A stretch of DNA of 64,000 bases from contig NZ_JPWF01000008.1 of assembly GCF_003326675.1 (NCBI RefSeq), positions 165,974-229,973 on the forward strand. Direction: 5' to 3'. Below are positions 52,117-62,964 of this stretch, in pieces. The number at the start of each line of letters is the position of its first letter. The first letter of the stretch is position 1. A program made the translations under genes and the position numbers. The notes beneath the pieces are model-generated. The model saw nothing but the letters and a program-made list of their open reading frames with translations, was not told the DNA's origin and did not search any database. The DNA is from Thalassospira profundimaris (GTDB lineage Bacteria; Pseudomonadota; Alphaproteobacteria; Rhodospirillales; Thalassospiraceae).

Positions 52117-52724
52117 CAGATCCCCCTTCCGACCGGAACTTTTTTGACTTCAAGCGTATCAGCGCGGTTACGCTTGACCTGCTCGGAGATTTTCTGACGG
52201 CGGACACCTTCACGGTGACGCAGCGTCAGGACAATTGCGCCAATCATCGCAACAAGCAGAACCAGACCAGCCGCCTGGAAGATGTATGCGTAATCGGTGT
52301 AGATCAGTTGACCGAGTGCTTCGACGTTGGTCAGGCCCGCCGGTGTCGGCTGCGCAAGAACTGCGACCGCCCCGTCCGTCAGCGTCCAACCAGCGCCAAC
52401 CAGTGCCAGCTCGACGAACAGAACCACTGCTATCAGAACCCCGATCGGCAAGTAGTTCAGGAAACCCTGGCGCATTTCAACAAAGTTGATGTCCAGCATC
52501 ATCACGACGAACAAGAACAGGACTGCAACGGCGCCGACATAAACGACGACGAGCAGCATGGCGAGAAACTCGGCACCCAGCAGGACGAAAAGTCCGGCTG
52601 CGTTAAAGAATGTCAAGATCAGCAACAGTACCGAATGCACCGGGTTGCGAACGGTCACAACCGCAGTCGCGGACAGGACCGCGACGGTAGCAAACAGGTA
52701 AAAAGCCAAAGCCTGTACGACCAT
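52116..52724 (-). CDS. nuoJ: NADH-quinone oxidoreductase subunit J
   Basis: Membrane subunit of complex I containing the helix that changes between alpha and pi forms in the redox cycle. 202 aa, five helices; [18 protein letters not shown] is near 59-76. Charged C-terminal tail. Separated from nuoI by 83 nt, one of the two longest gaps in the operon. Confidence 0.97.
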   Translation of the reverse strand: MVVQALAFYLFATVAVLSATAVVTVRNPVHSVLLLILTFFNAAGLFVLLGAEFLAMLLVVVYVGAVAVLFLFVVMMLDINFVEMRQGFLNYLPIGVLIAVVLFVELALVGAGWTLTDGAVAVLAQPTPAGLTNVEALGQLIYTDYAYIFQAAGLVLLVAMIGAIVLTLRHREGVRRQKISEQVKRNRADTLEVKKVPVGRGI

Positions 52725-52807
52725 AAGGTACCCCCTTGGCGAACCGTTGCCGCCCTACTGGCTGACAACGGCCCATGAACTCTCTTTCTAACGATCAGAC
52801 GCGACAC

Positions 52808-53296
52808 TTACCGATAAGGTGCGTCTGCCTCCAATCGTGCAGCAAGCTCGGCTTCCCAGCGCTCGCCGTTTGCCAGCAGCTTGTCCTTGTCATAGAACAG
52901 CTCCTCGCGGTTTTCGGTTGCGAACTCGAAGTTCGGACCTTCGACGATGGCATCTACCGGGCAGGCTTCTTCGCAGAAACCACAATAGATGCATTTCGTC
53001 ATATCAATGTCGTAGCGGGTTGTACGACGCGAACCATCGTCACGCGGCTCTACTTCGATGGTAATGGCCTGTGCCGGGCAGATTGCTTCGCAAAGTTTAC
53101 ATGCAATGCAACGCTCTTCCCCGTTCGGGTAACGGCGCAGTGCGTGCTCACCACGGAAACGCGGGCTCAGCGGGCCTTTTTCATACGGGTAGTTCAGCGT
53201 CACTTTCGGCTTGAACATGTATTTCAAGGTGAGCGCCATACCCGATACGAGTTCCGCGAGCAGGAAGCTCCGGGCCGTCCGATCAATAAATGACAT
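52808..53296 (-). CDS. nuoI: NADH-quinone oxidoreductase subunit I
   Basis: Carries the N6a and N6b 4Fe-4S clusters that pass electrons to NuoB. 162 aa. Two ferredoxin motifs: [16 protein letters not shown] (near 62-77) and [16 protein letters not shown] (near 101-116). Preceded by an amphipathic N-terminal segment. 31 nt after nuoH. Confidence 0.98.
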   Translation of the reverse strand: MSFIDRTARSFLLAELVSGMALTLKYMFKPKVTLNYPYEKGPLSPRFRGEHALRRYPNGEERCIACKLCEAICPAQAITIEVEPRDDGSRRTTRYDIDMTKCIYCGFCEEACPVDAIVEGPNFEFATENREELFYDKDKLLANGERWEAELAARLEADAPYR

Positions 53297-53327
53297 CGTT
53301 TACCTCTCTCTTTCCGATGCGCGGCGA

Positions 53328-54341
53328 TCAGGCCGGGACCTTGTCAAAAACAACGAGGAACGTGGCAACCAGCATGACCCATGCGAAAGACAGCGGCAGG
53401 AAGATTTTCCAGCCCAGACGCATCAGTTGGTCATAACGGTAACGCGGGAAGGTTGCACGGACCCACAGGAAGATGAACAGAACGAAACAGATCTTCAGAA
53501 TGAACCAGATCGCCCCCGGGATGAATTCAAGGAACGGCAACGGCGCGCTCCAGCCACCCAGGAACAGAATGGCGCAAAGGCCACTCATCAGGATCATGTT
53601 CGCGTATTCACCCAGGAAGAACAGCGCAAAGGTCATTGCCGAATAATCGACGTTGTAACCCGAAACCAGTTCTGCTTCCGCTTCAGGAAGGTCAAACGGT
53701 GCGCGGTTGGTTTCTGCCAGGATGGACACGATGAAGATGATGAACATCGGGAAGTGATAAACAAAGTTCCACTCCCACATGCCGCCGGTCTGGCCGCGGA
53801 CGATGTCGCTCAGGTTCAAGGAACCGGTGGTCAACAGAACCGAAATGATGATCAGGCCAATCGAAATCTCGTACGAAACCATCTGCGCGCCGGAACGCAG
53901 CGCGCCAAGGAATGCGTATTTGGAGTTCGATGCCCAACCGGCCATCACGATGCCGTAAACACCCAGCGAAGAAATCGCGAAGATATAAAGGATACCAACG
54001 TTCAAATCTGCCAGAACCATGCCTTCGTCGAACGGGATAACCGCCCAGGCGATGATTGCCAGAATGAAAGTCAGCATCGGGGCGATGATAAACACGCCCT
54101 TGTTCGCGCTGCTCGGAATGATTGTTTCTTTCAGAAACAGCTTCAGACCATCAGCGAGCGGCTGCAGAAGGCCGAACGGCCCCACAACGTTCGGGCCTTT
54201 ACGGAGCTGAATAGCACCGATGACCTTACGCTCGGCGTAGGTCAGATAGGCGACAGCGACCAGTAGCGGGACCACAATCGCCAAAATTTTGGCGACGATC
54301 CAGACTAGCGGTTCAATATATCCGTCCCAAAGAAGTTCCAT
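53328..54341 (-). CDS. nuoH: NADH-quinone oxidoreductase subunit H
   Basis: Membrane subunit forming much of the quinone cavity. 337 aa, eight or more helices. Conserved: [20 protein letters not shown] (near 33-52), [40 protein letters not shown] (quoted within the limit) and [18 protein letters not shown]. Separated from nuoG by 86 nt with small hairpins. Confidence 0.98.
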   Translation of the reverse strand: MELLWDGYIEPLVWIVAKILAIVVPLLVAVAYLTYAERKVIGAIQLRKGPNVVGPFGLLQPLADGLKLFLKETIIPSSANKGVFIIAPMLTFILAIIAWAVIPFDEGMVLADLNVGILYIFAISSLGVYGIVMAGWASNSKYAFLGALRSGAQMVSYEISIGLIIISVLLTTGSLNLSDIVRGQTGGMWEWNFVYHFPMFIIFIVSILAETNRAPFDLPEAEAELVSGYNVDYSAMTFALFFLGEYANMILMSGLCAILFLGGWSAPLPFLEFIPGAIWFILKICFVLFIFLWVRATFPRYRYDQLMRLGWKIFLPLSFAWVMLVATFLVVFDKVPA

Positions 54342-54427
54342 CGGTCAAACCGTATCTTTTGCGTTTCGTCCCAGAATTGGGACACCCCCTAGCGGGACGG
54401 GCGACGCGTGAACGCCGCCCATCTTAC

Positions 54428-56488
54428 TCAGGCAACCTTCTCGGCAGCCGCATCCTTAACAAAGGCCTCAGTACATTTGGCCATCGTTACCGATGCACGG
54501 CTGATCGGGTCGGTCATATAGAAATTGCGAACCGGCGATACGAAACCTTCCGATTTCATTTCACCTGCTTTACCGAAATCGGTCCATTCTGCCTTGGACG
54601 GAACGTTCAGCGACGCGAAGGTCGGGCTGATTTCCACCATGCGGGCACGAACAGCATCGATGTTGTTGTACGGCAGGGTCTGGTCAAGGGCACCCGAAAG
54701 TGCGCGAACAATTGCCCAGTCCTCACGCGCGTCACCAACCGGGAAGATCGCACGCCAGCCCTGCTGGGCGCGGCCTTCGGTGTTGACATACGTGCCGTTC
54801 TTTTCGGTATAGGCAGCACCCGGCAGAATAATGTCTGCCGCCTGTGCACCGGCATCACCCATGGCACCCTGGTAAATGACAAATGCCTTTTCCAGTTTGC
54901 TCATATCGACTTCGTCTGCACCAAGAAGATAGACAACTTCGACGTCGCCTTTGGCAGCGGCATCAAGGATGTCATTGGTTGCAAGACCGCCCTCACCCGG
55001 GACAAAGCCCAGATCAAGGCCGCCAACACGCGATGCTGCGGTGTGCAGAACGTTGAAACCGTTCCATTCACCGGAAAGCATGCCGAATTTCTCGGCAATC
55101 GCGCGGGTAGCTGCCAGAACGGCGTCGCCATCTTCACGGTTCAGCGCGCCCATTCCGACGATGATCATCGGCTTTTCGGCGGCTTCGAGAACCTTGGCGA
55201 AATCGTTCTTGCCTTCAAGAATTTCAGAAAGGGTGTCCGGGCCTGCACCAAGATAATCGTTCTTGTAGGTCGGATCCCATTTTTCGCCGATGATGCCAAC
55301 TTTGAAATCACCAGCCGTCGAACGCCAGCGCTTGCGCAGGCGGGAATTGATGATCGGCGCTTCGGCACGGATGTTTGCACCGACGATCAGGCAGGCATCT
55401 GCCTCGTCAATACCGGCAATCGTGCTGTTGAAGATATAGGAACCACGCGGGCCACCGATCTTCGAACCGTCCTGACGGCAATCAAGGTTCGGGGAACCCA
55501 ATTTACCCATCAGGTCTTTGAGCGCGGTCATTGCTTCGCAATCAACCGTGTCACCAGCAAGGGCGGCAATCTTTTTGCCATCCAGACCGGAAACCTTTGC
55601 CTTGATCGCAGCGAATGCCTCGTCCCAGCTTGCCGGGGCAAGCTTGCCGTTTACACGGACATACGGACGGTCAAGGCGCTGACGCTTCAGGCCATCAATG
55701 GCGTAACGGGTTTTATCCGAAATCCATTCTTCGTTGATGTCTTCGTTCGTACGCGGAAGAACACGAAGAACTTCGGCGGTACGGGCATCAATGCGGATAT
55801 TCGAACCAACCGCATCCATGACGTCGATGCTATCGGTCTTTTTCAGTTCCCAAGGACGTGCAGTGAACGCATACGGCTTGGAGGTCAAGGCACCGACCGG
55901 GCAAAGATCAATCAGGTTCCCCGAAAGTTCGGAGTTGATTGATGCTTCGATATACGGTCCGACCTCGGTGTCCTCGCCACGGTAAACAGCACCCATGGTG
56001 CCGACACCGGCGACTTCCTCGGAGAAGCGAACGCAACGGGTGCAGTGAATGCAACGGGTCATGATCGTTTTGACGATCGGGCCCAGTTCCTTGTCTTTCA
56101 CTGCACGCTTTTTCTCGGCGTAACGTGAAGAGTCAAAACCATAGGCCATGGCCTGGTCCTGAAGGTCACATTCACCACCCTGGTCACAAATCGGGCAATC
56201 CAGCGGATGGTTGATCAGCAGGAATTCCATCACGCCATTGCGTGCTTTTTTGACCAGATCGGAATCGGTTTTGATCACCATTCCATCTGCCGCAGGCATG
56301 GCACAGGACGCGACCGGCTTGGGCGCGCGTTCCATTTCAACCAGGCACATACGGCAGTTGCCGGCGATTGACAGGCGTTCGTGATAGCAGAAACGCGGGA
56401 TTTCCTTACCGGCCTCTTCACAGGCCTGAAGGACTGTCGCCCCGGCTTCTACTTCAACTTCAATACCGTCAACTGTTAGTTTCGGCAT
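54428..56488 (-). CDS. nuoG: NADH-quinone oxidoreductase subunit G
   Basis: Peripheral-arm subunit with several Fe-S clusters. 686 aa. The N-terminal 2Fe-2S domain has CYHERLSIAGNCRMC (near 34-48), then C near 62. CPICDQGGECDLQD follows near 98-111, with a His-x3-C type ligand set just before it. A 4Fe-4S set is CIHCTRC plus LCPVGALTSKP (near 144-150 and 195-205). The rest is a molybdopterin-oxidoreductase-like domain without cofactor. The length is that of the alphaproteobacterial and mitochondrial form, shorter than E. coli NuoG. Confidence 0.97.
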   Translation of the reverse strand: MPKLTVDGIEVEVEAGATVLQACEEAGKEIPRFCYHERLSIAGNCRMCLVEMERAPKPVASCAMPAADGMVIKTDSDLVKKARNGVMEFLLINHPLDCPICDQGGECDLQDQAMAYGFDSSRYAEKKRAVKDKELGPIVKTIMTRCIHCTRCVRFSEEVAGVGTMGAVYRGEDTEVGPYIEASINSELSGNLIDLCPVGALTSKPYAFTARPWELKKTDSIDVMDAVGSNIRIDARTAEVLRVLPRTNEDINEEWISDKTRYAIDGLKRQRLDRPYVRVNGKLAPASWDEAFAAIKAKVSGLDGKKIAALAGDTVDCEAMTALKDLMGKLGSPNLDCRQDGSKIGGPRGSYIFNSTIAGIDEADACLIVGANIRAEAPIINSRLRKRWRSTAGDFKVGIIGEKWDPTYKNDYLGAGPDTLSEILEGKNDFAKVLEAAEKPMIIVGMGALNREDGDAVLAATRAIAEKFGMLSGEWNGFNVLHTAASRVGGLDLGFVPGEGGLATNDILDAAAKGDVEVVYLLGADEVDMSKLEKAFVIYQGAMGDAGAQAADIILPGAAYTEKNGTYVNTEGRAQQGWRAIFPVGDAREDWAIVRALSGALDQTLPYNNIDAVRARMVEISPTFASLNVPSKAEWTDFGKAGEMKSEGFVSPVRNFYMTDPISRASVTMAKCTEAFVKDAAAEKVA

Positions 56489-56515
56489 GTCTCAATCCCT
56501 CTCAACAGGCCCCTC

Positions 56516-57796
56516 TCAGGCCGCGATCCGTGCGCGATATTCCTTGATCCGACGTTCCATTTCGGGACGGAAATGACGGATAAGGCCCTGAATCGGCCAT
56601 GCGGCAGCATCGCCAAGCGCACAAATGGTATGGCCCTCGACCTGTTTGGTCACATCCCACAACAGATCAATTTCATCAAGCGTGGCCTGACCACGGACCA
56701 TGCGTGCCATCATACGCATCATCCAACCGGTACCTTCACGGCACGGCGTGCACTGACCACAGCTTTCATGCTTGTAGAATTCCGAAAGACGCGCGATCGC
56801 GTAGACAATGTCGGTCGACTTGTCCATGACGATCACGGCAGCCGTTCCAAGACCCGACCCCACTTCACGCAGGCCATCGAAATCCATCAGAACGTTGTCG
56901 CAGACATCTTTGGGCATCAACGGAACCGACGAACCGCCCGGAATAACCGCAAGAAGGTTGTCCCAGCCACCACGGACACCGCCGCAATGCTTTTCGATCA
57001 GTTCTTTAAGCGGAATGCTCATTGCTTCTTCAACGGTGCACGGCTTTTCGACGTGACCGGAAATCGCAAACAGCTTGGTACCGTGGTTGTTTTCACGGCC
57101 GAAACCGGCAAACCACGAACCGCCACGACGCAGGATGGTCGGAACCGCTGCGATACTTTCAACGTTGTTCACCGTGGTCGGGCAGCCATAAAGACCGGCA
57201 TTTGCCGGGAATGGCGGCTTAAGACGCGGCTGACCTTTTTTACCTTCGATACTCTCGATCAGGGCGGTTTCTTCGCCACAGATGTAAGCACCGGCACCAA
57301 GATGCAGGTAAAGGTCAAAGTCCCAGCCAGAACCACAGGCGTTTTTACCGATCAGACCCGCTTCATAAGCTTCGTCAATCGCACGCTGAAGGTTGGAAGC
57401 CTCGTGGTAAAACTCACCACGAATATAGATGTAGGCCGCATGTGCATTCATCGCAAAGCTGGCAAGAAGGCAACCTTCAACCAGGGTATGCGGATCATTG
57501 CGCATGATTTCGCGGTCTTTACAGGTGCCCGGTTCGCCTTCGTCGGCATTGACGACGAGGTAGCTCGGACGACCATCCGATTCTTTGGGCATGAACGACC
57601 ATTTAAGGCCGGTCGGGAAGCCTGCACCCCCGCGACCACGCATACCGGATGCTTTCATCTCGTCGATGATCCAGTCGCGGCCTTTTTCGATCAACGCCTT
57701 GGTACCATCCCAGTTGCCACGGGACTGCGCGCCTTTAAGGCCGAAATCCTGGAAACCATACAGGTTGGTAAAGATACGATCCTTATCTTGCAGCAT
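56516..57796 (-). CDS. nuoF: NADH-quinone oxidoreductase subunit F
   Basis: Binds NADH and FMN and holds cluster N3. 426 aa. [20 protein letters not shown] (NADH/FMN, near 52-71), [31 protein letters not shown], and the 4Fe-4S ligands in [12 protein letters not shown] (near 335-346) plus a later Cys in [15 protein letters not shown] 57796 has GGGGA 8 nt upstream and lies just after the nuoE stop; the upstream extension to 57850 overlaps nuoE. Confidence 0.97.
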   Translation of the reverse strand: MLQDKDRIFTNLYGFQDFGLKGAQSRGNWDGTKALIEKGRDWIIDEMKASGMRGRGGAGFPTGLKWSFMPKESDGRPSYLVVNADEGEPGTCKDREIMRNDPHTLVEGCLLASFAMNAHAAYIYIRGEFYHEASNLQRAIDEAYEAGLIGKNACGSGWDFDLYLHLGAGAYICGEETALIESIEGKKGQPRLKPPFPANAGLYGCPTTVNNVESIAAVPTILRRGGSWFAGFGRENNHGTKLFAISGHVEKPCTVEEAMSIPLKELIEKHCGGVRGGWDNLLAVIPGGSSVPLMPKDVCDNVLMDFDGLREVGSGLGTAAVIVMDKSTDIVYAIARLSEFYKHESCGQCTPCREGTGWMMRMMARMVRGQATLDEIDLLWDVTKQVEGHTICALGDAAAWPIQGLIRHFRPEMERRIKEYRARIAA

Positions 57797-57797
57797 A

Positions 57798-58460
57798 TCA
57801 GGCGTCCCCTTCGCTTGCATCAGCATCCTGCGGGGCTGCACCGCAGCCACAGAATGCCTTCAGAACCTTCGGACCGCCCAACGGTTCGCACCCTTTACGG
57901 CCGATCTGCGGGCCGGCTTTCGGCTTTTCGCCCTTTTTCAGGGCATCAAGGATCGCCTTGGTCGATTCCGCTGTCAGGTCTTCGTAATAATCGTCGTTAA
58001 TCTGCATCATCGGCGCGTTCACACACGCACCAAGGCATTCAACTTCGATCAACGTGAACTGACCGTCTTCGGTGGTATCGCCGATGCCGATGCCGAGTTC
58101 CTTTTTGCAGGTATCGACAACGTCGGCAGAACCGCGAAGCCAGCACGGCGTCGTGGTGCAAACCTGGATGAAGTTCTTACCCACCGGGGCAAGGTTATAC
58201 ATCGTATAGAAGGTTGCGACCTCGTAGACGCGAATGGCCGGCATTTCGAGCATGTCTGCAATGTAATCCATTGCAATGGTCGGAACCCAGTTACCTTCGG
58301 TCTGACGCTGTGCCAGATCAAGCAACGGCATGACCGCGCTCTGCTGGCGGCCTTCCGGATACTTGGCGATGATCTTGTTTGCCCGCTCCAGATTTTCTGG
58401 AGTGAAAGCAAAGCTGGTCGGTTGAAGCTCTTTCGGAGCTGGTCTTCTCAAATGGCTCAT
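57798..58460 (-). CDS. nuoE: NADH-quinone oxidoreductase subunit E
   Basis: Holds the 2Fe-2S cluster N1a next to FMN. 220 aa. Thioredoxin-like domain with the ligands in [10 protein letters not shown] (near 93-102) and CLGACVNAP (near 134-142). After about residue 160 there is a C-terminal extension absent from E. coli NuoE (166 aa), with three more Cys (GRKGCEP and FCGCGAA). It overlaps nuoD by 4 nt. Confidence 0.97.
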   Translation of the reverse strand: MSHLRRPAPKELQPTSFAFTPENLERANKIIAKYPEGRQQSAVMPLLDLAQRQTEGNWVPTIAMDYIADMLEMPAIRVYEVATFYTMYNLAPVGKNFIQVCTTTPCWLRGSADVVDTCKKELGIGIGDTTEDGQFTLIEVECLGACVNAPMMQINDDYYEDLTAESTKAILDALKKGEKPKAGPQIGRKGCEPLGGPKVLKAFCGCGAAPQDADASEGDA

Positions 58461-59635
58461 CGGTCAATCTCACCGAACACGATATCTAGCGACCCGATAT
58501 TGGCAACGACGTCGGCCAGCATGTGACCTTTCGACATAAAGTCGATGCCCTGAAGGTGCGGGAACCCGGGTGCGCGAATTTTGCAGCGATACGGACGGTT
58601 CGAGCCATCCGACACAAGATACACACCAAACTCCCCTTTCGGTGCCTCGACCGCGGCATAGCATTCGCCAGCCGGAACGTGGAAACCTTCGGTGAAGAGT
58701 TTGAAGTGATGGATCAGGGCTTCCATCGAACGCTTCATATCGGCGCGCGACGGCGGTGCCACCTTGTTATTTTCAACAATAACAGGACCATCTGGCATGT
58801 TTTTGATGGCCTGCTTGATGATTTTCAGCGACTGCCACATCTCTTCGAAGCGGACAAGGAAGCGGTCATAGCAATCGCCGTTCTTGCCAACCGGAATGTC
58901 GAAGTCGAATTCTTCGTAAGAGTCATAGGGCTGCGACTTACGCAGATCCCATGCCAGACCGGATGCACGAATGTTCGGACCGGTGAAGCCCCAGTCAAGC
59001 GCCTCTTCCGCACTCACGATACCGATATCAACCGTACGCTGTTTGAAGATACGGTTGCCGGTCAGAACGCGGTCAAAGTCCTTGAGGAAGATGTCATACT
59101 GATCCGCCCAGGCATCGATGTCTTCAAGAAGACCAGCCGGAAGATCAGCCGCAACACCGCCCGGACGGAAATAGTTGGCGTGAAGACGGGCGCCACAGGC
59201 ACGCTCATAGAATTCCATGAGCTTTTCACGTTCTTCAAAGCCCCACAGAAGCGGGGTCATCGCACCAACGTCCAGTGCGAACGCGGTCAGGTTCAGAATG
59301 TGGTTCAGAATACGACCGATTTCCGCATAGAGAACACGGATATACTGACCACGTTTGGGAACTTCGATCCCCATAAGCTTTTCGATGGCCAGGCAATAAG
59401 CATGTTCCTGGTTCATCGGCGCAACATAGTCGAGACGGTCGAAATACGGGGTCGCCTGAATATAGCTCTTATATTCGATCAGCTTTTCCGTACCACGATG
59501 CAGAAGACCAATATGCGGGTCGGAACGTTCGACGACTTCGCCGTCCATTTCCAGAACCAAACGCAGAACGCCGTGCGCCGCAGGGTGCTGCGGGCCGAAG
59601 TTCATGGTCATATTTTTGATTTTTTGTTCGGACAT
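58457..59635 (-). CDS. nuoD: NADH-quinone oxidoreductase subunit D
   Basis: 49-kDa subunit lining the quinone site. 392 aa, separate from Nuo[17 protein letters not shown] with the quinone-site His near 13-28, [37 protein letters not shown] and the C-terminal DIVFGEIDR typical of the family. Start overlaps the nuoC stop by one base; end overlaps nuoE by four. Confidence 0.98.
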   Translation of the reverse strand: MSEQKIKNMTMNFGPQHPAAHGVLRLVLEMDGEVVERSDPHIGLLHRGTEKLIEYKSYIQATPYFDRLDYVAPMNQEHAYCLAIEKLMGIEVPKRGQYIRVLYAEIGRILNHILNLTAFALDVGAMTPLLWGFEEREKLMEFYERACGARLHANYFRPGGVAADLPAGLLEDIDAWADQYDIFLKDFDRVLTGNRIFKQRTVDIGIVSAEEALDWGFTGPNIRASGLAWDLRKSQPYDSYEEFDFDIPVGKNGDCYDRFLVRFEEMWQSLKIIKQAIKNMPDGPVIVENNKVAPPSRADMKRSMEALIHHFKLFTEGFHVPAGECYAAVEAPKGEFGVYLVSDGSNRPYRCKIRAPGFPHLQGIDFMSKGHMLADVVANIGSLDIVFGEIDR

Positions 59636-60264
59636 CAGGCGTTGCCCTCCGCCTTTTCATCACCCGGAAGGACATTCTGGATGCCTTCCCACGGGCTTTC
59701 GAAATCGAAATTACGGAAATCCTGGACCAGTTTTACCGGTTCGTAGACGACGCGCTTCTGCTCATCATCGTAACGAACTTCAACATAACCGGTCAGCGGG
59801 AAATCCTTGCGCAGCGGATGACCTTCGAAACCATAGTCGGTCAGAATACGGCGGGGATCCGGATGATCGGCAAAGAAGATACCGTACATGTCCCACGCTT
59901 CGCGCTCGAACCAGTCGGCGGCGCTGAAAACAGGAACGCTGCTTGGTACCGGGGTTTCTTCGTCGGTACGGACCTTAACACGGATGCGCAGGTTATGTTT
60001 AAGCGACAGCAGGTGGTAAACCACGTCGAAACGTTCTGCACGTTCCGGATAGTCTGCACCACAAACGTCGATAAGCTGCTTGAACAAGCAGCCCGTATCG
60101 TCCCGAAGGAAGGTCAGAACTTTAAGAATATCATCGCGCTTTGCGACGATGGTCAGCTCGCCGTAACGAATCTCGCTTTCGAGGATTTCGTTGGCCAGCT
60201 GGGACACCACAAGATCTTTAAGATCATTCAATGCGGCGCTGTTATCGCTGAGCAGTTCGCTCAT
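59635..60264 (-). CDS. nuoC: NADH-quinone oxidoreductase subunit C
   Basis: 30-kDa peripheral-arm subunit. 209 aa. Contains the family signature [20 protein letters not shown] (near 79-98) and [22 protein letters not shown] (split), then [23 protein letters not shown]. 19 nt after nuoB. Confidence 0.98.
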   Translation of the reverse strand: MSELLSDNSAALNDLKDLVVSQLANEILESEIRYGELTIVAKRDDILKVLTFLRDDTGCLFKQLIDVCGADYPERAERFDVVYHLLSLKHNLRIRVKVRTDEETPVPSSVPVFSAADWFEREAWDMYGIFFADHPDPRRILTDYGFEGHPLRKDFPLTGYVEVRYDDEQKRVVYEPVKLVQDFRNFDFESPWEGIQNVLPGDEKAEGNA

Positions 60265-60283
60265 GCAAGCCCCCTCTTACGGA

Positions 60284-60826
60284 TCAGCGTGTCAGGACAC
60301 CAGTACGGCGGATTTTCTTTTGCAACTGCATCACGCCGTAAATCAGCGCTTCGGCTGTCGGCGGGCAACCCGGAACATAAACGTCAACCGGGACAACACG
60401 GTCACAACCGCGAACCACCGAATAGGAATAGTGATAGTAACCGCCGCCATTGGCGCACGAACCCATCGAAATAACCCAGCGCGGCTCTGCCATCTGGTCA
60501 TAGACCTTACGCAGTGCCGGGGCCATTTTGTTGGTAAGTGTACCAGCAACGATCATCACGTCTGACTGACGCGGGCTTGGACGGAACACCAGACCATAAC
60601 GGTCAAGGTCGTAACGCGACGCAGCCGAATGCATCATCTCAACAGCACAGCAGGCAAGACCGAAAGTCATCGGCCAAAGGGAACCGGTGCTAGCCCAGCT
60701 TGCAAGCTTGTCGAGATTGGCAAGGACAAAGCCCTTGTCATTCATCTCGTCAAACACGCCCTTAAGCAGTGCATCCTGATCCGTACCGGGTGCCAGGGGT
60801 GCGCCTGTATTGGTGCTCACTCCCAT
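60284..60826 (-). CDS. nuoB: NADH-quinone oxidoreductase subunit B
   Basis: Holds the terminal 4Fe-4S cluster N2. 180 aa. Cluster ligands: the adjacent Cys pair in [11 protein letters not shown] (near 57), GSCANGGG and [12 protein letters not shown] 60826 is used because GGGAG lies seven nt upstream; it overlaps the nuoA end by 10 nt. An ATG at 60847 is possible but has no SD. Confidence 0.97.
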   Translation of the reverse strand: MGVSTNTGAPLAPGTDQDALLKGVFDEMNDKGFVLANLDKLASWASTGSLWPMTFGLACCAVEMMHSAASRYDLDRYGLVFRPSPRQSDVMIVAGTLTNKMAPALRKVYDQMAEPRWVISMGSCANGGGYYHYSYSVVRGCDRVVPVDVYVPGCPPTAEALIYGVMQLQKKIRRTGVLTR

Positions 60827-61182
60827 TCCAAAGCTCCCTTCTTCCATTCATAGATAAATCCGACCGTCAAAACAGCCAGGAAGATCACCATCGATACAAA
60901 GCCGAAAGTCCCGATATCACCGAGGGTAACAGCCCACGGGAACAGGAAGGCGACTTCGAGGTCGAAAATAATGAACAAGATTGCGACCAGATAGAACCGA
61001 ACGTCGAACTTGATACGCGCATCTTCGAACGGCGCGAACCCGCACTCGTATGCGGACAGTTTCTCAACATCCGGTGCCTGCTTGGCAAGAACCAGCGACG
61101 CGATGACGATTACCGCCGAAAGACCGACGGCGATCCCGATGAATACCAGGATCGGAAGATATTCCGAAAGAAGCTCTTGCAT
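60817..61182 (-). CDS. nuoA: NADH-quinone oxidoreductase subunit A
   Basis: First gene of the nuo operon; small membrane subunit at the arm junction. 121 aa, three helices. The conserved loop with Cys between helices 1 and 2, [20 protein letters not shown] (near 43-62), and the Glu-containing helix [13 protein letters not shown] are present. SD AGAGAG lies just before the ATG. 284 nt separate it from tRNA-Asp. Confidence 0.98.
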   Translation of the reverse strand: MQELLSEYLPILVFIGIAVGLSAVIVIASLVLAKQAPDVEKLSAYECGFAPFEDARIKFDVRFYLVAILFIIFDLEVAFLFPWAVTLGDIGTFGFVSMVIFLAVLTVGFIYEWKKGALEWE

Positions 61183-61466
61183 CTCTCTGACCTCTCAAGA
61201 ACAGGCCTTGTGACCCGACCAGGTCCCCACCTGGCCCATTACGGCGCACCATAACGTATGCACCGCACAAGTTCCAGCCCTCAAGCAGGATTAAGCTGCT
61301 CTAAGACCGGAAACTTTCTAATCTTTTTGCCGTTTACTATCGTCCGATATCGGGGCGCATGTCGTGATGATCAAGACCCTGCCCTGCGAAGCAGCATTAG
61401 CAACACATGAAAAGGCGATCGCGGAAAAGACGAAACGCCCGACAAAAGACAACAGATGATCGGTCA
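61183..61466. other. intergenic region nuoA/tRNA-Asp
   Basis: 284 bp. It should hold the nuo promoter on the minus strand, but only weak candidates are seen (for example TTGAGG with TGCATA at 16 bp, around 61250-61280). No terminator for the tRNA and no convincing gene. Confidence 0.5.
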
Positions 61467-61543
<77 letters not shown>

Positions 61544-61567
61544 AAATGACCATCAATCGGCGGGCCT

Positions 61568-61596
61568 TTGTTAGACCACCCCCAAAACCAAGTCAA
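61568..61596 (-). promoter_or_regulatory. putative promoter of tRNA-Asp
   Basis: Minus strand TTGACT (61596-61591), 17-bp spacer rich in G, TAACAA (61573-61568), ending 25 nt before the mature 5' end. Confidence 0.5.
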
Positions 61597-61674
61597 GCAG
61601 CTAGCAGTGTTTTCAACCCTTTCGACAATTGGAGCCGCCAACATCGCGCTTTGAAACGCATTTTTCGGTCTCTT

Positions 61675-61703
61675 TTGTACTGATTCCAACAAATCCGTAC
61701 ATT
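61675..61703 (+). promoter_or_regulatory. putative promoter upstream of fliG
   Basis: TTGTAC (61675-61680), 17-bp spacer, TACATT (61698-61703), about 150 nt before the fliG GTG. This is the best sigma-70-like pair in the 312-bp gap between tRNA-Asp and fliG; a flagellar sigma-54 or sigma-28 site was not seen. Confidence 0.35.
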
Positions 61704-61855
61704 TTGTGCGGTCTATACATGTGGGTCTTTGCAAAGACGCGTCGGCTTTTATAGAATTGTTGACAAATTCCTCCTATCTTACGGTGCGATAGGGGCAAGT
61801 CTTGCATCACCGTTTAAATGCAAGATCAGAGTCATTAGGACGGAGAAGACCACCC

Positions 61856-62875
61856 GTGGGGCGCGTTAAAGAAGAATACAGATCTCTGGCCGGACCGGAA
61901 AAGGCAGCGATTCTCATGCTTGCTCTTGGGGAAGAGCACGCGACCAAGATGTTCAGCATGATGGATGACGAGGAAATCAAAGAGATTTCGCAGACCATGT
62001 CAGGCCTTGGCACCATCAGCTCCAACATCGTTGAACGTCTGTTTGTTGAATTCGCCGATCAGCTTTCTTCGACTGGCTCTCTGGTCGGTTCGTTTGACAC
62101 CACAGAACGCCTGCTGTCCAAGGTTCTGCCTGAAGACCGCGTTAACGGCATCATGGAAGAGATCCGCGGCCCTGCGGGTCGCACCATGTGGGACAAGCTG
62201 AACAACGTTAACGAAGCCGTCCTTGCGAACTATCTGAAAAACGAATACCCGCAGACTGTTGGCGTGGTGCTGTCGAAACTCAAACCGGGTCACTCGGCAT
62301 CGGTTCTGTCGCTTCTTCCTGAAAACTTCTCGATGGAAGTCATCATGCGTATGTTGCGCATGGAAGCAGTTCAGAAAGAAGTCCTCGACAATATCGAAAA
62401 GACTCTGCGTACCGAATTCATGTCGAACCTTGCGCGTGGCTCGCGCGGCGACAACCACGAACTGATGGCCGACATCTTCAACAGCCTTGATCGCCAAAGC
62501 CAGGATCGCTTCCTGACGGCGCTTGAAGAACGCAACCGTGACTCGGCTGAAAAGATCAAAGCCCTTATGTTCACCTTCGAAGACCTTGCGCGTCTCGACA
62601 ACAACGGTGTTCAGACCCTTCTGCGTCAGGTCGAAAAAGACAAACTCGCCCTTGCGCTCAAAGGCTCCACCGATCAGATGCGCGATCTGTTCTTCAAGAA
62701 CATGTCCGAACGTGCCGGCAAGATGATGAAAGAAGACATGGACGCATTGGGTCCGGTCCGCCTGTCAGATGTCGAAGAGTCGCAAATGATGATCGTTCAG
62801 CTGGCCAAGGAACTGGCAGCACAGGGCCAGATCGTTATTTCCGAAGGCAGCGGCGAAGACGAAATGGTTTATTAG
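61856..62875 (+). CDS. fliG: flagellar motor switch protein FliG
   Basis: Rotor protein that couples the MotAB stator to the flagellar C-ring. About 339 aa: N-terminal domain from about residue 10 ([23 protein letters not shown]), middle domain with the EHPQ-like segment ([15 protein letters not shown], near 135-149), and the C-terminal torque helix with charged residues ([23 protein letters not shown], in parts). GTG 61856 follows GGAG by 10 nt; the frame extends to a TTG at 61802 without family similarity. No other flagellar gene is in the window, which is unusual. Confidence 0.95.
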   Translation: MGRVKEEYRSLAGPEKAAILMLALGEEHATKMFSMMDDEEIKEISQTMSGLGTISSNIVERLFVEFADQLSSTGSLVGSFDTTERLLSKVLPEDRVNGIMEEIRGPAGRTMWDKLNNVNEAVLANYLKNEYPQTVGVVLSKLKPGHSASVLSLLPENFSMEVIMRMLRMEAVQKEVLDNIEKTLRTEFMSNLARGSRGDNHELMADIFNSLDRQSQDRFLTALEERNRDSAEKIKALMFTFEDLARLDNNGVQTLLRQVEKDKLALALKGSTDQMRDLFFKNMSERAGKMMKEDMDALGPVRLSDVEESQMMIVQLAKELAAQGQIVISEGSGEDEMVY

Positions 62876-62911
62876 GCTGCTTTTCAAGCCGCACACAGAC
62901 ACCGAATACAG

Positions 62912-62945
62912 AAAGGGACAGCATTTGCTGTCCCTTTGTCATTTC
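62912..62945 (+). terminator. Rho-independent terminator after fliG
   Basis: AAAGGGACAGC-ATTT-GCTGTCCCTTT, a perfect 11-bp stem, then GTCATTT; 36 nt after the fliG stop. The A-rich arm makes it usable for the opposing gene too. Confidence 0.85.
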
Positions 62946-62964
62946 AAAGCACGCTATCCCTGCC

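Noticed and set aside
61760..61790. TTGACA upstream of fliG as a promoter
   Set aside because: No acceptable -10 at 16-18 bp; the TTGTAC-17-TACATT pair further upstream is better.
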